Assembly: GCA_963575745.1 (NCBI GenBank)
Contig: CAUYUJ010018715.1
Coordinates: 120,001 to 182,500, forward strand
Length of the DNA: 62,500 bases
Source: Prorocentrum cordatum
Taxonomy: Eukaryota; Sar; Dinophyceae; Prorocentrales; Prorocentraceae
Direction of reading: 5' to 3'
The notes beneath the pieces were generated by a model that was not told where the DNA came from, did not search any database, and saw nothing but the letters and a program-made list of their open reading frames with translations. The translations under genes and the position numbers were made by a program. Every line of letters begins with the position of its first letter. The first letter of the stretch is position 1. Positions 53,621 to 62,500 of the stretch are shown one piece after another.

Positions 53621-53785
53621 AAGGGGCCCAAGGACGCACAGATAAATACACACAAATAAACTGATTCCCCATACTTTTTCCATATTTTCCGGGTGTTTGT
53701 CTTCCCGCCCAATTCCCATATTTTCTCACATTTTCCTGGGAGTCGACAGTTCATTGTGTCTGTGTGTTTTTGTTTCCCTCCTGAG
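53621..53785. mobile_element. F2 element, copy 3
   Basis: AAGGGGCCCAAGGACGCACA, AATACACACAAATAAACTGA, ATTCCCATATTTTCTCAC, GGGAGTCGACAGTTCATTGT and TTTCCCTCCTGAG. Complete, about 165 bp. Confidence 0.85.
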
Positions 53786-54558
53786 ACTTGGCCCCCTCGG
53801 TGGGGATGGGCTGGTCGGGCCAAGGCACAACGACCCACTGAGGGTGGGGATGCGCTGGGCGACGCTGAAGAATGGAGCGGGGGCGAAGCCTACTCCTGGC
53901 AAAAACGGGGCGCAGATGTGTCGCGCATGCGGCCCGCGACGCCCGCTTGCGAAGACCGAGCCGCACTCCAACATCACACAAGCACAGCACCTAAGCCGCA
54001 TCCACATCAACATCATACTTATATGATGCAAGGCGCCAGATCGGCCAGCTCTCCGACCTGGCATGGTGGACCTCGTTCTCATCATCCTGACTGATCATGT
54101 TCCGCATTCGTCTCCGTCTCGTCTACACTCCGCTCTCCTGCTCCTCCTTCAACTGGTGTGTGCAGTGTGGGTTCCACTTCTCCTCGTCGCCTGGCGCATC
54201 AACGTTGCACACAGGAGGGTGGTCGTGCGTCCAACGCTTCCGCTGCAATGCAACTAGCCACATGGGCTGCTGCTGCGGCCCCAGTCGCGGCCGGGACGGC
54301 CGCTGGCGCAGCCGCGGCCTCCTCTGATGCCGTCCCTGGCGACCATCGCTGAGCTTCGTGCGCCCTTCCTCCACCGTGTGTCCCCCCCCTCTCCTCCTCT
54401 TCACGACCCTCGGAAGGCGAAGCGCAGTACTACGAATTAGGGCAAGAGTGTTGCAACGTTGAGGAGCATGCAGGCCCGGAGGACGCCCCGGCGACGCGGC
54501 CATTTCAGAGAGCCCGGGAACGCTCTGGAACGATCTTGCGGGTTTCGGGCGCCCTGGA
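53786..54558. other. Unassigned region with short cysteine-bearing frames
   Basis: A plus frame near 54097-54327 contains FNWCVQCGFHF and later cysteines, and another near 53910 contains MCRACG. They are in different frames, short, and not enough to call a zinc-binding protein. Confidence 0.35.
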
Positions 54559-54701
54559 TTAAGGTCGGGCCTGTGGACTCAGAATCAAAACAGTGTCAAA
54601 CAATGCCCCAAAATGGTCAAACAATGTTCCAACAGTCGTCCCCTGACTATTTTTCTACTATTCTTTAGTATTCCTCCTGTAGAGGGACGTGCCCGACTTA
54701 A
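54559..54701. mobile_element. F3 element flanked by TTAA
   Basis: Element 54563-54697 with TTAA at 54559-54562 and again at 54698-54701. Left end GGTCGGGCCTGTGG, right end CTGTAGAGGGACGTGCCCGA. All four F3 copies have TTA at the left flank, which suits the 3-bp TTA/TAA target of PIF/Harbinger (Tourist-type) elements; TTAA could also suggest piggyBac. It encodes no protein. Confidence 0.8.
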
Positions 54702-55590
54702 CCCTGGACCCCCTCTCAGCAACGCCAGCACTTCTTGGGATGGCAACTCTTAGTTCCGCTGGCTTCCGCTGGCTGCCGCTGGCGGAGCCGCTCCCGGTGT
54801 TGCGTGCTCCCGCCTGCCTTCCGCCGCTGAAGAGACATGCACATCGCTCACTTCTAATCGTGCTCATTTCTAATCGTGCTCGTTTCTAATTGTTCCTGCC
54901 CCCTAGTGGCCACGAAGAGGCCCAGGATAGAACACATAGAAATGAAAGGATCTTGGCCACCCAAAAAATCAAAGAACTTTCGAATAATGAGAAAGTGAAA
55001 AAAACTTCTCGTCCCCTCGAAGGCGAGGCCCTCTCTTCAGCGCTTGACCTGTCCTCCTCCTAGGCCTGCCTGGTCATCCCTAACACCCACCCCGTGGATC
55101 TGCAGCCCAAGCCGCGCACAGATAAGAAAGCAGCGGGCGCATCTTCGGGCCGGCGTGGGCGACGACCATCGAAATCCGAGAGACCCAGGGTACCCTGGAG
55201 GCAAGCAGGGTGATTCTTGGCATGGGCCTCCACTGCACATGTTGCGGCACAATCTTGGTCCTGCTCTGGGCGCCCCGCGATCAAGTTGCGTTGCTCTTTG
55301 ACGGAGGCGACGGGGGTGCCCTGGAACGCGCAGAGCGCACCTCGCAGGCGTCGGGCACTTGCCTGGCGTCTGCCAGTGGTGCCCGATGACTGCCGAGGGC
55401 GGTCCATGCTCATGCTGAGACTCCGGGGCTACTTGCTTGTGGTGGGAGGGCGGGCGGGAAGGAGCGACACGGCCGTCCCGACCACACGTCTTGGACATCC
55501 CCGACTGCAAGGAAGCTTGCACATGCGACTCAGGAAAACCCAAGAAGAGAGGAAATGGACGGGGCTGGAAAATTGCGGCCAGAGCTGTAT
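54702..55590. other. Unassigned region
   Basis: Contains TTCCGCTGGCTGCCGCTGGC near 54762 and a short repeat TTCTAATCGTGCTC (54852-54895, three units). Beyond 55.0 kb a frame on each strand is long, but no domain is recognised. Confidence 0.4.
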
Positions 55591-55755
55591 GAAGGGGCCC
55601 TGGGACACAAAAGTAAATACACACAAATAACCCGATTCCCCTATGTTTCTCATATTTTCTGGGTGTTCGTCTTCCCCCCCACTTCACATTTTTTCCGTAT
55701 TATTTTCCTGGGGATCGACGATGAATTGTGTCAGTGTGCTTTTTGCCCCCCTGAC
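55591..55755. mobile_element. F2 element, copy 4
   Basis: GAAGGGGCCCTGGGACACAA, AATACACACAAATAACC, TTCTCATATTTTCTGGGTGT, GGGGATCGACGATGAATTGT and GTGTCAGTGTGC, ending CCCCCCTGAC. Confidence 0.85.
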
Positions 55756-55922
55756 TGTAGCGGGGCCCGGCATTGCTGGGGAGAGGCGACGATGAACAGA
55801 AGCTGGAAGCGAAACGACCAGGTGGCCGGAGAGAGATCGCCAGGGCCTGGCCGTGGGCCGCTCTCTCCAGCCACTCCGTGCGGACCCGCAGGGGATATTC
55901 CCCGGTGGGGGCGCATGCTTAA

Positions 55923-56074
55923 CCAGCCTCGAACGTATCCCTATCCCTAAGATTGACACGCCAAAAGGCGATGACAATCTTAGGGTTTCGCCCTCAAAAA
56001 GGAAGGGGATCCCTAAGATTGCCATCGTGATGAGGAGGTGCCCAGCACAGGGATAGGGATATGTTCCAGGCTGG
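55923..56074. mobile_element. F5 inverted-repeat element, copy 2
   Basis: Ends CCAGCCTCGAACGTATCCCT and AGGGATATGTTCCAGGCTGG. Inverted internal pairs CCTAAGATTG and CAATCTTAGG match the nested copy at 35.5 kb in reversed order. TAA lies directly outside both ends, within a larger GCATGCTTAA/TAAGCATGC symmetry that may belong to the element. Confidence 0.8.
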
Positions 56075-56391
56075 TAAGCATGCTGGGATCACCACCTCAA
56101 CCGGCCGAGGCCCGTCCGCCTGCGGCGGCCTGGGCGGTCGACACTGCAGACACGACCGATGACGATGGGCAGCGCCCTTTCTTCAGCAAGTGGGGGTTGA
56201 TCAGGGCTTCTTCAAAATCGGGCCTCGCCGGCCCGATCCACCCCACTCCCTCGAGCGGCGGTGGGTGGGTGGGAGCGAGAGCGAGAGAAGCACCGCGGGC
56301 GCGACAGCCTCCTGAGCCCGCGATGGCTACAGACAGATGTGCAGGCACCCAGTGCCTGACCTTGTAGGGCCCAACTGGGCCCCAACCCTGT

Positions 56392-56506
56392 GTTCCCGGA
56401 CGCCTCTCCGGGACCAAACCCAGGGGCCAAATCATGTTCCCGGAAGCCTCTCCGGGAACATGACCAGGGGACATGTTGAACTGTTCCCGGAAGCCTCTCC
56501 GGGAAC
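56392..56506. repeat. Three tandem hairpins GTTCCCGGAAGCCTCTCC
   Basis: GTTCCCGGA followed by a short loop and TCCGGGAAC (or GGGACC) occurs at 56392-56415, 56436-56459 and 56483-56506. Each can fold on itself. The spacing of 44 and 47 bp and near-identity suggest a tandem hairpin array. Confidence 0.8.
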
Positions 56507-56711
56507 ATCACCAAAGACCTCAAAAATGCTCATGGCAACCCCTCCTTAACATCCTTACGGGGGGTTTTGCGAAACGGGATTTCGACCGCTCGAATCCGGT
56601 TCACATGCAAACACTCGACAGCCCTCCTCGGCCGAACCGGCTGCGATGGTGGTGTATGATTTACAAGGTCCAGGCTTGGCCTTCTGGCCCCACAGTGTGG
56701 GTGGTGACTCC

Positions 56712-56883
56712 CTAGGAGAACATTTTCGGAAGTACGCGCGGATTCTTTCGACCGGCGCTCGGTCCCCCCTCGTCGCTGGCGCGCGGAGCACGCCAAGGGC
56801 GACGCCGGAGGCGCTGCCAGGAGGGTCCAGCGCCAATCCGAGAAAGCCGCGCGGACGTCCAGGCGTTTGCTTCTTATGCCATG
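56712..56883. mobile_element. F1 inverted-repeat element, copy 6
   Basis: Left arm TACGCGCGGATTCTTTCGAC, right arm CCGAGAAAGCCGCGCGGACG, core CTGGCGCGCGGAGCACGCCA and GACGCCGGAGGCGCTGCC. The right tip CTTCTTATG matches other copies. Confidence 0.8.
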
Positions 56884-57391
56884 TCCTCTCCTCCGATGAG
56901 GGGGAACGTCAGGGGGGAACCAACTCAGGAAGGAAGCAGTCAGCCTGGAATCAGCGATACACGATAGGCCCTTGACAGCGAGACCGCACGTGCCTGGCCG
57001 GGGTGGGCCATCGGGCCCAGATCGGCGATTACTGGGCGTTTGGGGTCGACACGTCCCCCCCTGAGCCTGTTCCCCCTGACGTTGCCCTCGGGGTTATCGG
57101 GTCCTACCTCGGGCCACCGGCGGCCGTTCTGGACGATCCGCGCCCCCCCGGGGCGCTCTCGGAGAGGAGCAGCCGCTGGAAGGCATCCCGAGGCCGGGAC
57201 ACCGTCGAGGAGCCACGGAGCTTCGTCCCCCCTCGCCCCCGGAGTCCCCTGCTCCGTTCCGGCGGGGGCGGCGCGCCCAGGGTGGCCCCCGCGACGTCCC
57301 CCACGGTGCTGAACGCCCGCTCCAGGTCGCGCTTGTCCAGGCGCAGGCCCTGGATGCCTGAGGCGATGGGCTGATTTCCCACCACCACTCC
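56884..57391. other. Unassigned region with a relative of the 25.8-kb block
   Basis: GGTCGACACGTCCCCCCCTG near 57043 relates to the duplication at 25.79 and 25.95 kb. On the minus strand, 57380-57270 reads IASGIQGLRLDKRDLERAF and is protein-like; see the entry at 57592-57940. Confidence 0.4.
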
Positions 57392-57588
57392 TGGTAGGCA
57401 GGTAGGTAGGTGGGTGGGTAGGTAGGTAGGTGGGTAGGTAGGTAGGTAGGTAGGTATGTAGGTAGGTAGGTAGGTAGGTGGGTGGGTAGGTAGGTAGGTA
57501 GGTAGGTAGGTAGGTAGGTAGGTAGGAGGTAGGTGGGTGGGTAGGTAGGTAGGGAGGTCGGTAAGTAGGAGGTAGGTAGGTAGGAGGA
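57392..57588. repeat. GGTA tetranucleotide array
   Basis: About 195 bp of GGTA with GGTG and GGTC variants. On the minus strand it reads YLPTYLPT, and it separates two protein-like minus-strand segments. Confidence 0.95.
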
Positions 57589-57591
57589 GGA

Positions 57592-57940
57592 GGAGGTGCC
57601 ACGATTTGGGATGCAACGCCTGGATCTGGGTGAAGGAAGAGGACGAGGAACAGAAGGAGGCTCGCGGGTGTCTGGAAGCTTGGTCCTCCCCCAGTCTGGG
57701 CCCCTGGACCTGCGGCACGCCCTGGGGACGTCCACTTTGCGTGCTCCCCGCACTCACTCTCCTCCTCCTCCTGCTCCTCCTCCTCCACACCGTGTTCTGC
57801 AGCATCCTGGAGGACAAGACGGAGGACTCGCTCTTTGTCTTCTCCCACTTCCTCTAACTCCTGGGTGTAGGCTTCGACCTCCAGCCACGCTGGGGGACAA
57901 GGGTACCGCGACCGCCAGTCCCCCGACCCCTCCCGGGGTG
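57592..57940 (-). CDS. Unrecognised coding-like segment, interrupted by GGTA array
   Basis: The minus frame from about 57900 gives AYTQELEEVGEDKERVLRLV, an acidic run of Glu/Gln (partly a CTC tract) and a Pro/Gly-rich tail, then enters the GGTA array. On the far side a different minus frame gives GIQGLRLDKRDLERAFSTVG. This could be one decayed gene with the array in an intron or insertion. No family is recognised. Confidence 0.25.
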
Positions 57941-58089
57941 CGTTCTGACCAGAATTCCTAGGAGAATCCAGCCGTGGCGACGAGGGCTATTCAGGACGAG
58001 CAGCGACATCAGTAGTTACCTTTTCCTCCTCGGTCCCCCTTAGACTGCATGTCATTTCTGCGCGATTAGAGGAATAAGAATAACAAGCT

Positions 58090-58230
58090 GCAGAACCAGA
58101 AACTTTCGGAACTCCGAGCGGATGTCTTGGATCTGCGCAGGACCCCTGGCGCGCTCCGCACGCCAAGGAGAAAGGGCATACGAGTCAGATCCAGAACACA
58201 TCCGCCGCGAAAGCTCATGTTCATGCCGTC
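58090..58230. mobile_element. F1 inverted-repeat element, copy 7 (right arm decayed)
   Basis: Left arm CTCCGAGCGGATGTCTTGGA and core CTGGCGCGCTCCGCACGCCA are clear. The right arm is only partly kept (CAGATCCAG, CATCCGCCGCG) and ends in CTCATGTTCATGCC, as in copy 2. Confidence 0.65.
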
Positions 58231-58410
58231 CACTCTTCGCTTCAATCCCCAGTGTAGGCCATGGTATCCACGCCCCTGAAGATCCCCTCCCCCCCTCCTC
58301 CGTTTATGTTCCTGGATTCAGTTCTGCCGGCCTCGGGGCCAAGCAAATGGCACGCGAGGGCCAACAGATGGGAAAACCCGTCGGGATGGGCGTTGACCCC
58401 AGCATTTTTG

Positions 58411-58751
58411 AAGCGGCCCAAGGACACACAACTAAATACACACAAACAAAACTATGCCCCCTATGTTCCCAAATCTTTGGGGGGTGTTCGTGTCCCCCCC
58501 CACTTCCCAAGATTATGTTCCAATATTTTCATCGGAATCGGCGGTGGACAAACCTCCCTTTAGTAAACCTCCCCTTAGTGACAACGGCCTGGGGCCGAAA
58601 CCGACGGATCTGGACCCGCAAAAATGACGGCCCCGACGCCCTCTCGCGAACAGAAAACGGCCAATTCCTTAATCTACGTGTCAGGGTAGGAGGTCTGTCC
58701 ACCCCCGAAGGAATCGACGATTCATCGTGTCCGTGTTCTTCTCTTCCTCCT
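58411..58751. mobile_element. F2 element, copy 5, split by a nested element
   Basis: Left part AAGCGGCCCAAGGACACACA to TTCCAATATTTTCATC (58411-58533); right part GAATCGACGATTCATCGTGT to CTTCCTCC (about 58711-58751). The 169 bp between carry their own inverted ends, so F2 was present first. Confidence 0.75.
58541..58709. mobile_element. Nested element with GGTGGACARACCTCC ends
   Basis: GGTGGACAAACCTCC near the left end and GGAGGTCTGTCCACC near the right end are complementary at 14 of 15 positions. GGAATCG occurs at 58534-58540 and 58710-58716, a candidate 7-bp target duplication inside F2. No other copy is seen. Confidence 0.65.
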
Positions 58752-58879
58752 AAAAATTCTGCTTGGCCCCGAGCGGGCGTCTGCTCTACAGCTAGCGCCC
58801 TCCTCCGTGCGCGGCCCTCGGGGGCCCCTGAAGGGGGGAGGGGCCGCATCCGAGCGCGCGGGCCGCGGCTGGTACCCAA

Positions 58880-59210
58880 GGGCTCCCAGCTTCGCGCTTT
58901 TTCGCGCTGCGCGCAGCGCGACGTGCGAATAGGAAGGGGCCCTGGGACACACAGATAAGTACACACAAATATAGAAGGATTCCCAATATTTTCTTGTATA
59001 TTTTCTGGGTTTTTGTCTTCCCCCCCACTTCCCATATTTTCCCATATCTTCCTGGGAGTGGACAATTAATTGTGTCAGTGTGTTTTTCCCCTCCTGAGAA
59101 TAACCTCGCGCTCTCGCGCCGCCTCCCAGAGGAGAGGAGGACGAGGAGGAATCGGAGCCGAAGCGCGAAGCGCGGAGCGAGAACGACTTCGCGCCCTCGA
59201 GGGCGCCCTT
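58880..59210. repeat. F9 repeat, copy 3, split by an F2 insertion
   Basis: Left part GGCTCCCAGCTTCGCGC to GTGCGAAT (58880-58930); right part AATAACCTCGCGCTCTCGCG to CCCTCGAGGGCGCCCTT (59099-59210). Rejoining them gives the same order as copies 1 and 2. Confidence 0.8.
58931..59098. mobile_element. F2 element, copy 6, with AAT target duplication
   Basis: 168 bp from AGGAAGGGGCCCTGGGACAC to CCCCTCCTGAG. AAT lies directly on both sides (58928-58930 and 59099-59101), and the host F9 sequence is continuous across it. This is the best-defined F2 boundary in the window. The interior has the family landmarks CCACTTCCCATATTTTCCCA and GACAATTAATTGTGTCAGTG. Confidence 0.85.
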
Positions 59211-59253
59211 GCTATCGCATCGCGCTCCTCCGAATGGAAGCCCCGGTGTGCCT

Positions 59254-59428
59254 CGGGGATCTGCTGACCCGGGTCGATCCAGACCCGGGTCAGTCAGGCC
59301 TTGCAGAACCCTGCCAAATCCTGCAGTCAAACCCAGGTCAACGCGCAAGATCCTGCAGGGTCCTGCACCCAAACCCGGGTCGATGCGAACCTGGACCTGC
59401 AGGATCCTGCAAGATCGGGCGCCCTGGC
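59254..59428. repeat. F11 dispersed sequence, copy 2
   Basis: GGGGATCTGCTGACCCGGGT, CAGTCAGGCCTTGCAG, AAGATCCTGCAGGGTCCTGC and CTGCAGGATCCTGCAAGATC follow the order of 40650-40810. Confidence 0.75.
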
Positions 59429-59559
59429 GGATCCACCCCCGTCTCAAGGCTCCCGAGTGCCCGCACCAAAGGTCACTCCGGCAACGGGCCATGAACTGTT
59501 ACGTTTTAGATAGAACCGGACGCCCGAAGTGGTACGAGAAAAAAAAAAACAGGCACCGT

Positions 59560-59690
59560 GGACCATGCCCAACAGCGAATTCTGTCCAAATCCGACAGCT
59601 GCCGCTGTTGGACAGGCGGCCTTCTGCCGCAAATGGACAACGTCCGCGGCGGCGCGGACATCGAGTCCTGTTCAAAATGGGAAGGAACTG
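59560..59690. repeat. F12 dispersed sequence, copy 2
   Basis: ATGCCCAACAGCGAATTCTG, GCTGCCGCTGTTGGACAGG and GAGTCCTGTTCAAAATGGG resemble 40386-40481. GCTGTTGGACA recurs at about 59692. A poly-A stretch (59540-59550) precedes it. Confidence 0.5.
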
Positions 59691-59819
59691 CTGTTGGACA
59701 TCGTACCCATTCTTCCCGTACGCACCTCGTTCGTACTGGGACGTGCGCAAGCGAACGAAACGTGAGCTTACGACCATGCTGACTCCAATCGCTGCACGCC
59801 ATCCTGCTAGGGGCTGGCC

Positions 59820-62041
59820 ATGACGGCCTACTCGGCGCAACGGCTGGTCTGGGTTGGCCACGCGATCGGTGCACACTCGGGGCCGTCCAGCGGCATGCTG
59901 CCTGGATGCCCCTTGGCCGTCTTCCTCAGCGTGCAGACGTTCTGGCAGAGGGCTTACGCCGACGACTTCATTCTCGGGCACGAGGCGGCCGAAGTTCAGG
60001 AGGCCGTGCGCGAAGCGCTCTGGTCAATGGCGGAGTTTGAAACAACCATGGAATGGCGGCTCAAGAAAGGCAAAAGCCGCCAAATCACAAACTCTGTTGG
60101 TCTCCGCCGCTGGCTTCGCTCGCAAGCTGGGGGGGTACTGCCCGCTGCGGCATCGGTGACCTTGGCGTGTACGGTGTCCACCGCAGGGATGGACCGGCGC
60201 TGCGCGGTGACCGGCGCGCGGGCTCGGATGGCGACTAGAGGCGGTCCTCCCGCATCGCCAGGCTGCCGGTGGGCAGCGCTGCTTGCTCGGCGCGGCGGCT
60301 GGCACGCCTGCCGGCATGTACGGCGCCTCGCTCGGCTGGTCCCCAGAGCGCGACCTGGCCAGCCTGCGGTCGGCCGCGCGGCAGGCCGCCTGCGGGCGTG
60401 CTGCGGGCTGAGGCCGAGATCCTCTTCGGCGTGCTCGGCCCGAGCTGGCGCCGCGACCCTGCCCTGCCGCGGTCGCTGCCCTCTCCCCGCTGTGGCAGTC
60501 GGCGCATGCGCTGCGCCGCCGGCGCTTGCCGCTCGGGCTCTGGCCCGGCATGGCAGGCTCCGTGGGCGCCAGCCACGACCGCTTGGAGGGGCCCGCAGCC
60601 GCCGCACAAGACACCCGCGCGGCTCTGCTGGACGCTTGGGCGCGGTGCGAAACCCTCGCGGTGGCCGGGCGGCGCCCCCACCTCAGACGCGTCGCAGACG
60701 GGGTCGACCGCCCCGGCGCCTGCTGGAAAGCAAGGAGCTCCCGCCGGACGCAGCCGGCGCCTTGCGCGCGGTCTTCACGGGCAACATCGCCACCGAGACG
60801 GTGGCCGGCAGGTGAGGCCAGCCCTCGCCATGATGCCCGCGCTGTGTCGCCTCGGATGAGACGCGCGAGCACCGCTTCTGGAGGTGTCCCAAAGTGGGGC
60901 GCGGTCCGCCGCGCCAAGCTGCGGGCTGGCGGCTTCAGCGAGGACGCCCTGCTGGGGCGCTTGCCTGCTGTGGCCGCGTTCTTCGGAATGCTGCCCGCAG
61001 ACGCTCGCCTGGCCGCGCATGCTGTGCAAGCCAGGCAGCAGCTGCCGCTGCCTCCGCTGCCGCCCAGGCGGTGTGCCCCGGGCAGGCCCGGGCGCGGGCG
61101 TGGAGCGACGGCATCTGCGAGCATCCCACCGATCCGTTGCTGGCCCAGGCCGACTAGGGGTTGCGCTTAGAGTGGCCCGACGGCACAGTGCGGCGCTGCA
61201 GTGGGCTGGTCGGCACCGCTCAGCGCGCTGATCTCACCGTGACCGCGCATGTCGACAGCGAGGCATGGGCCCCCGTGGGGCTGATCTCCGACTCCAAACA
61301 TGTATGCCGAGGGATCGCCGCGCTGCATGCGGGCGCGCATCCCCGCGAGTGGACGCACGGGGACCTGTGGGAGCTCCTGGCTCCGAATCGCCAGATCGGC
61401 TACATTTCAGCGCGCTGGGTGAACGGCCGCCTCGATGCGGAAGCTGCTGCGGCAGGGGGGTCGCGCTGGCGACGCGAACGCCGACGAGCTGGCGGGGGCC
61501 GCGGCGCGCGCTCAGCTCCCCGCGCCTGCTCTCTGCACGCAGCGGCAGGTGCAGCTGCACGCCCTGTGGGTTCTCCAGCGGGTGATGTTGGCCGTGGAAT
61601 TGGCCGCGCTGCAGGCGAACTGCGAGAATGCGGGGCCCGCGGGCCTCCAGGTGCGCTGGCGCTGGACAGGCGGGCCGCCGCGGCGGTCACTCGCCGCCCA
61701 GCCTGGCCAGCAGAGGGCGCTGCTGGAGGAGGCGGCGGCCGGCGCGCAGGCCAGGCCGCCGCCGCCCCCCCCCCCGCCGTTCGTGGGCCGCGGGGCAAGG
61801 CTTGCCGCAGCGTGGCGCAGCCGAGGCCGCCCGGGCCTTCTCGGGATGTGGGTCCTGGGAGCCGCACCTAGCCTCGCAGGGCCCCAGCTGCGTCGCCTGC
61901 CTCCGTAACGACGCGGCGGCCCTGCGGTGGCAGGCTCTGACTGCCCGGCCCTGCCCAGGCTGGGCCATTTCGCTGCCGCCCCGCGCCTCTGCGCTCCTGC
62001 TTGCCCCCGCGGAGAGGGCCAAGAGGGCCGAGGCAGATTAG
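59820..62041 (+). pseudogene. Decayed non-LTR-type retroelement: reverse transcriptase, zinc finger, RNase H
   Basis: Frame from 59820: SSGMLPGCPL (RT motif B position) is followed closely by YADDF (catalytic YADD, residues 46-49, base 59955). The gap between them is short, so part of the palm is probably deleted. Downstream segments in alternating frames look like a C-terminal RT region (MYGASLGWSPERDLASL at 60316; GPSWRRDP near 60450; LSPLWQSAHALRRRRLPLGL near 60495). CPRC at 60834 with EHRFWRC makes a C-x2-C-x8-H-x4-C finger. RNase H motifs follow: WSDG (61101), GLISDSKHVCRG (61278) and NADELAGAAA (61477, shifted frame). In-frame stops at 60813, 60828 and 61155 plus several frameshifts make it non-functional. 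The 5' part (endonuclease) is absent. Confidence 0.85.
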
Positions 62042-62089
62042 CGCGCCGCGCTGCGCCGGCGGCTCGCGTCGCTGCAGCGACCTGGGATG

Positions 62090-62292
62090 CTGCCGTTTCA
62101 CCCTCCATCCCTCCTTCCCTCCCGCCCCTCCCCCCTCTCCCCCCTCCGTGCCACAGAGCCCCCCCCCTCCCTCCCTCCCGCCCCTCCCCCCCTCTCTTCC
62201 CCCTCCCTCCCTCCCGCCCCCCCCCTCCTCTTCCCCCATCCCTCCCTCTATCCCCCCCCCCCCTCCTCTTCCCCCTCCGTGCCACAGAGCTC
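62090..62292. repeat. CCCTCC-rich pyrimidine tract with repeated GTGCCACAGAGC
   Basis: Pyrimidine-rich CCTCCCTCCCGCCCCTCC repeats in which CCCTCCGTGCCACAGAGC occurs twice (62143 and 62273), giving a 130-bp duplication. It lies about 50 bp past the retroelement remnant and could be part of its 3' region. Confidence 0.75.
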
Positions 62293-62500
62293 CTTCGGGC
62301 TTGCAGCAAGTAAACGAGCGAGCGAGCCGAAGGGCGCCGGCGCCTGCCACGACCACGGTGTGGCCCTCCTGCGGCTCGTCGTCCGCGGGCGCGCGGCGGC
62401 GGCTCGGGGCCGAGGGCGGCGGCTCCCTCCGGCGGTCGCGGTCGCGGCCGTCGTCGCGGTCGGCGTAGCGAGGCGGCGGGTCCTCAGGGATGATATTTTG
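62293..62500. other. Unassigned GC-rich end of window
   Basis: No recognised motif; frames run off the edge of the window. Confidence 0.4.

Noticed and set aside
53910-54327. Zinc-finger protein suggested by MCRACG and WCVQCG
   Set aside because: The two cysteine pairs lie in different frames with stops between, and neither has a second metal-binding pair at a normal distance.
56392-56506. CRISPR array
   Set aside because: Only three units, spacers of about 20 bp that are partly repetitive, no cas genes, and a eukaryotic context.
60024-61124. A 366-codon minus-strand frame opposite the retroelement
   Set aside because: It is the antisense shadow of GC-rich RT and RNase H coding sequence; all recognisable motifs are on the plus strand.

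Overview
The window looks like nuclear DNA of a dinoflagellate or a similar large, repeat-choked eukaryotic genome. This is inferred from very high local GC, long triplet and 11-12 bp minisatellite arrays, many short inverted-repeat elements, almost no intact genes, and one decayed RT plus RNase H retroelement. I see no operons, bacterial ribosome-binding sites, rRNA, tRNA, CRISPR array or spliced-leader sequence. Most long open frames are by-products of triplet repeats or of GC-rich DNA that lacks stops on both strands.

Layout. 1-1.4 kb: unassigned, with a perfect hairpin and a TTGC tract. 1.4-6.8 kb: tandem array of diverged 0.8-1.4 kb units, interrupted by a CCCTATAG octamer array. 6.8-10.9 kb: short duplications, three dispersed element families and minisatellites. 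11.9-17.3 kb: two more tandem arrays. 18.06-19.95 kb: a 1.9 kb GAC-type array. 20.1-25.6 kb: three repeat types in one order and orientation, then in the mirror order and opposite orientation, like a large eroded palindrome. 26-32 kb: CCT arrays, a cluster of GTTCTNAGAAC palindromes and several inverted-repeat elements. 32.3-34.7 kb: a broken, unrecognised minus-strand protein locus carrying two element insertions. 35-50 kb: dense element families, a 329 bp TAC array and a small pseudogene. 50-59.5 kb: more families with two clear nestings, and gene-like minus-strand fragments. 59.8-62.0 kb: the retroelement pseudogene on the plus strand.

Functional content. The only confident protein homology is the retroelement (YADD reverse transcriptase motif, C-x2-C-x8-H-x4-C finger, RNase H motifs), broken by stops and frameshifts. 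I named about a dozen repeat families by comparing copies within the window: F1 (7 copies), F2 (6), F3 (4, TTA on the left flank), F4 (3 plus fragments), F5 (2), F6 (1, Tc1/mariner-like, TA duplication), F7 (5), F8 (2, long arms), F9 (3), F10 (1), F11 (2), F12 (2) and F13 (one two-block pair). Most of F1-F10 are inverted-repeat elements; F11-F13 are simply shared sequence. None encodes a transposase here, so they would have to be mobilised from elsewhere. No novel enzymatic or defence system is visible; the interest lies in repeat architecture and nesting.
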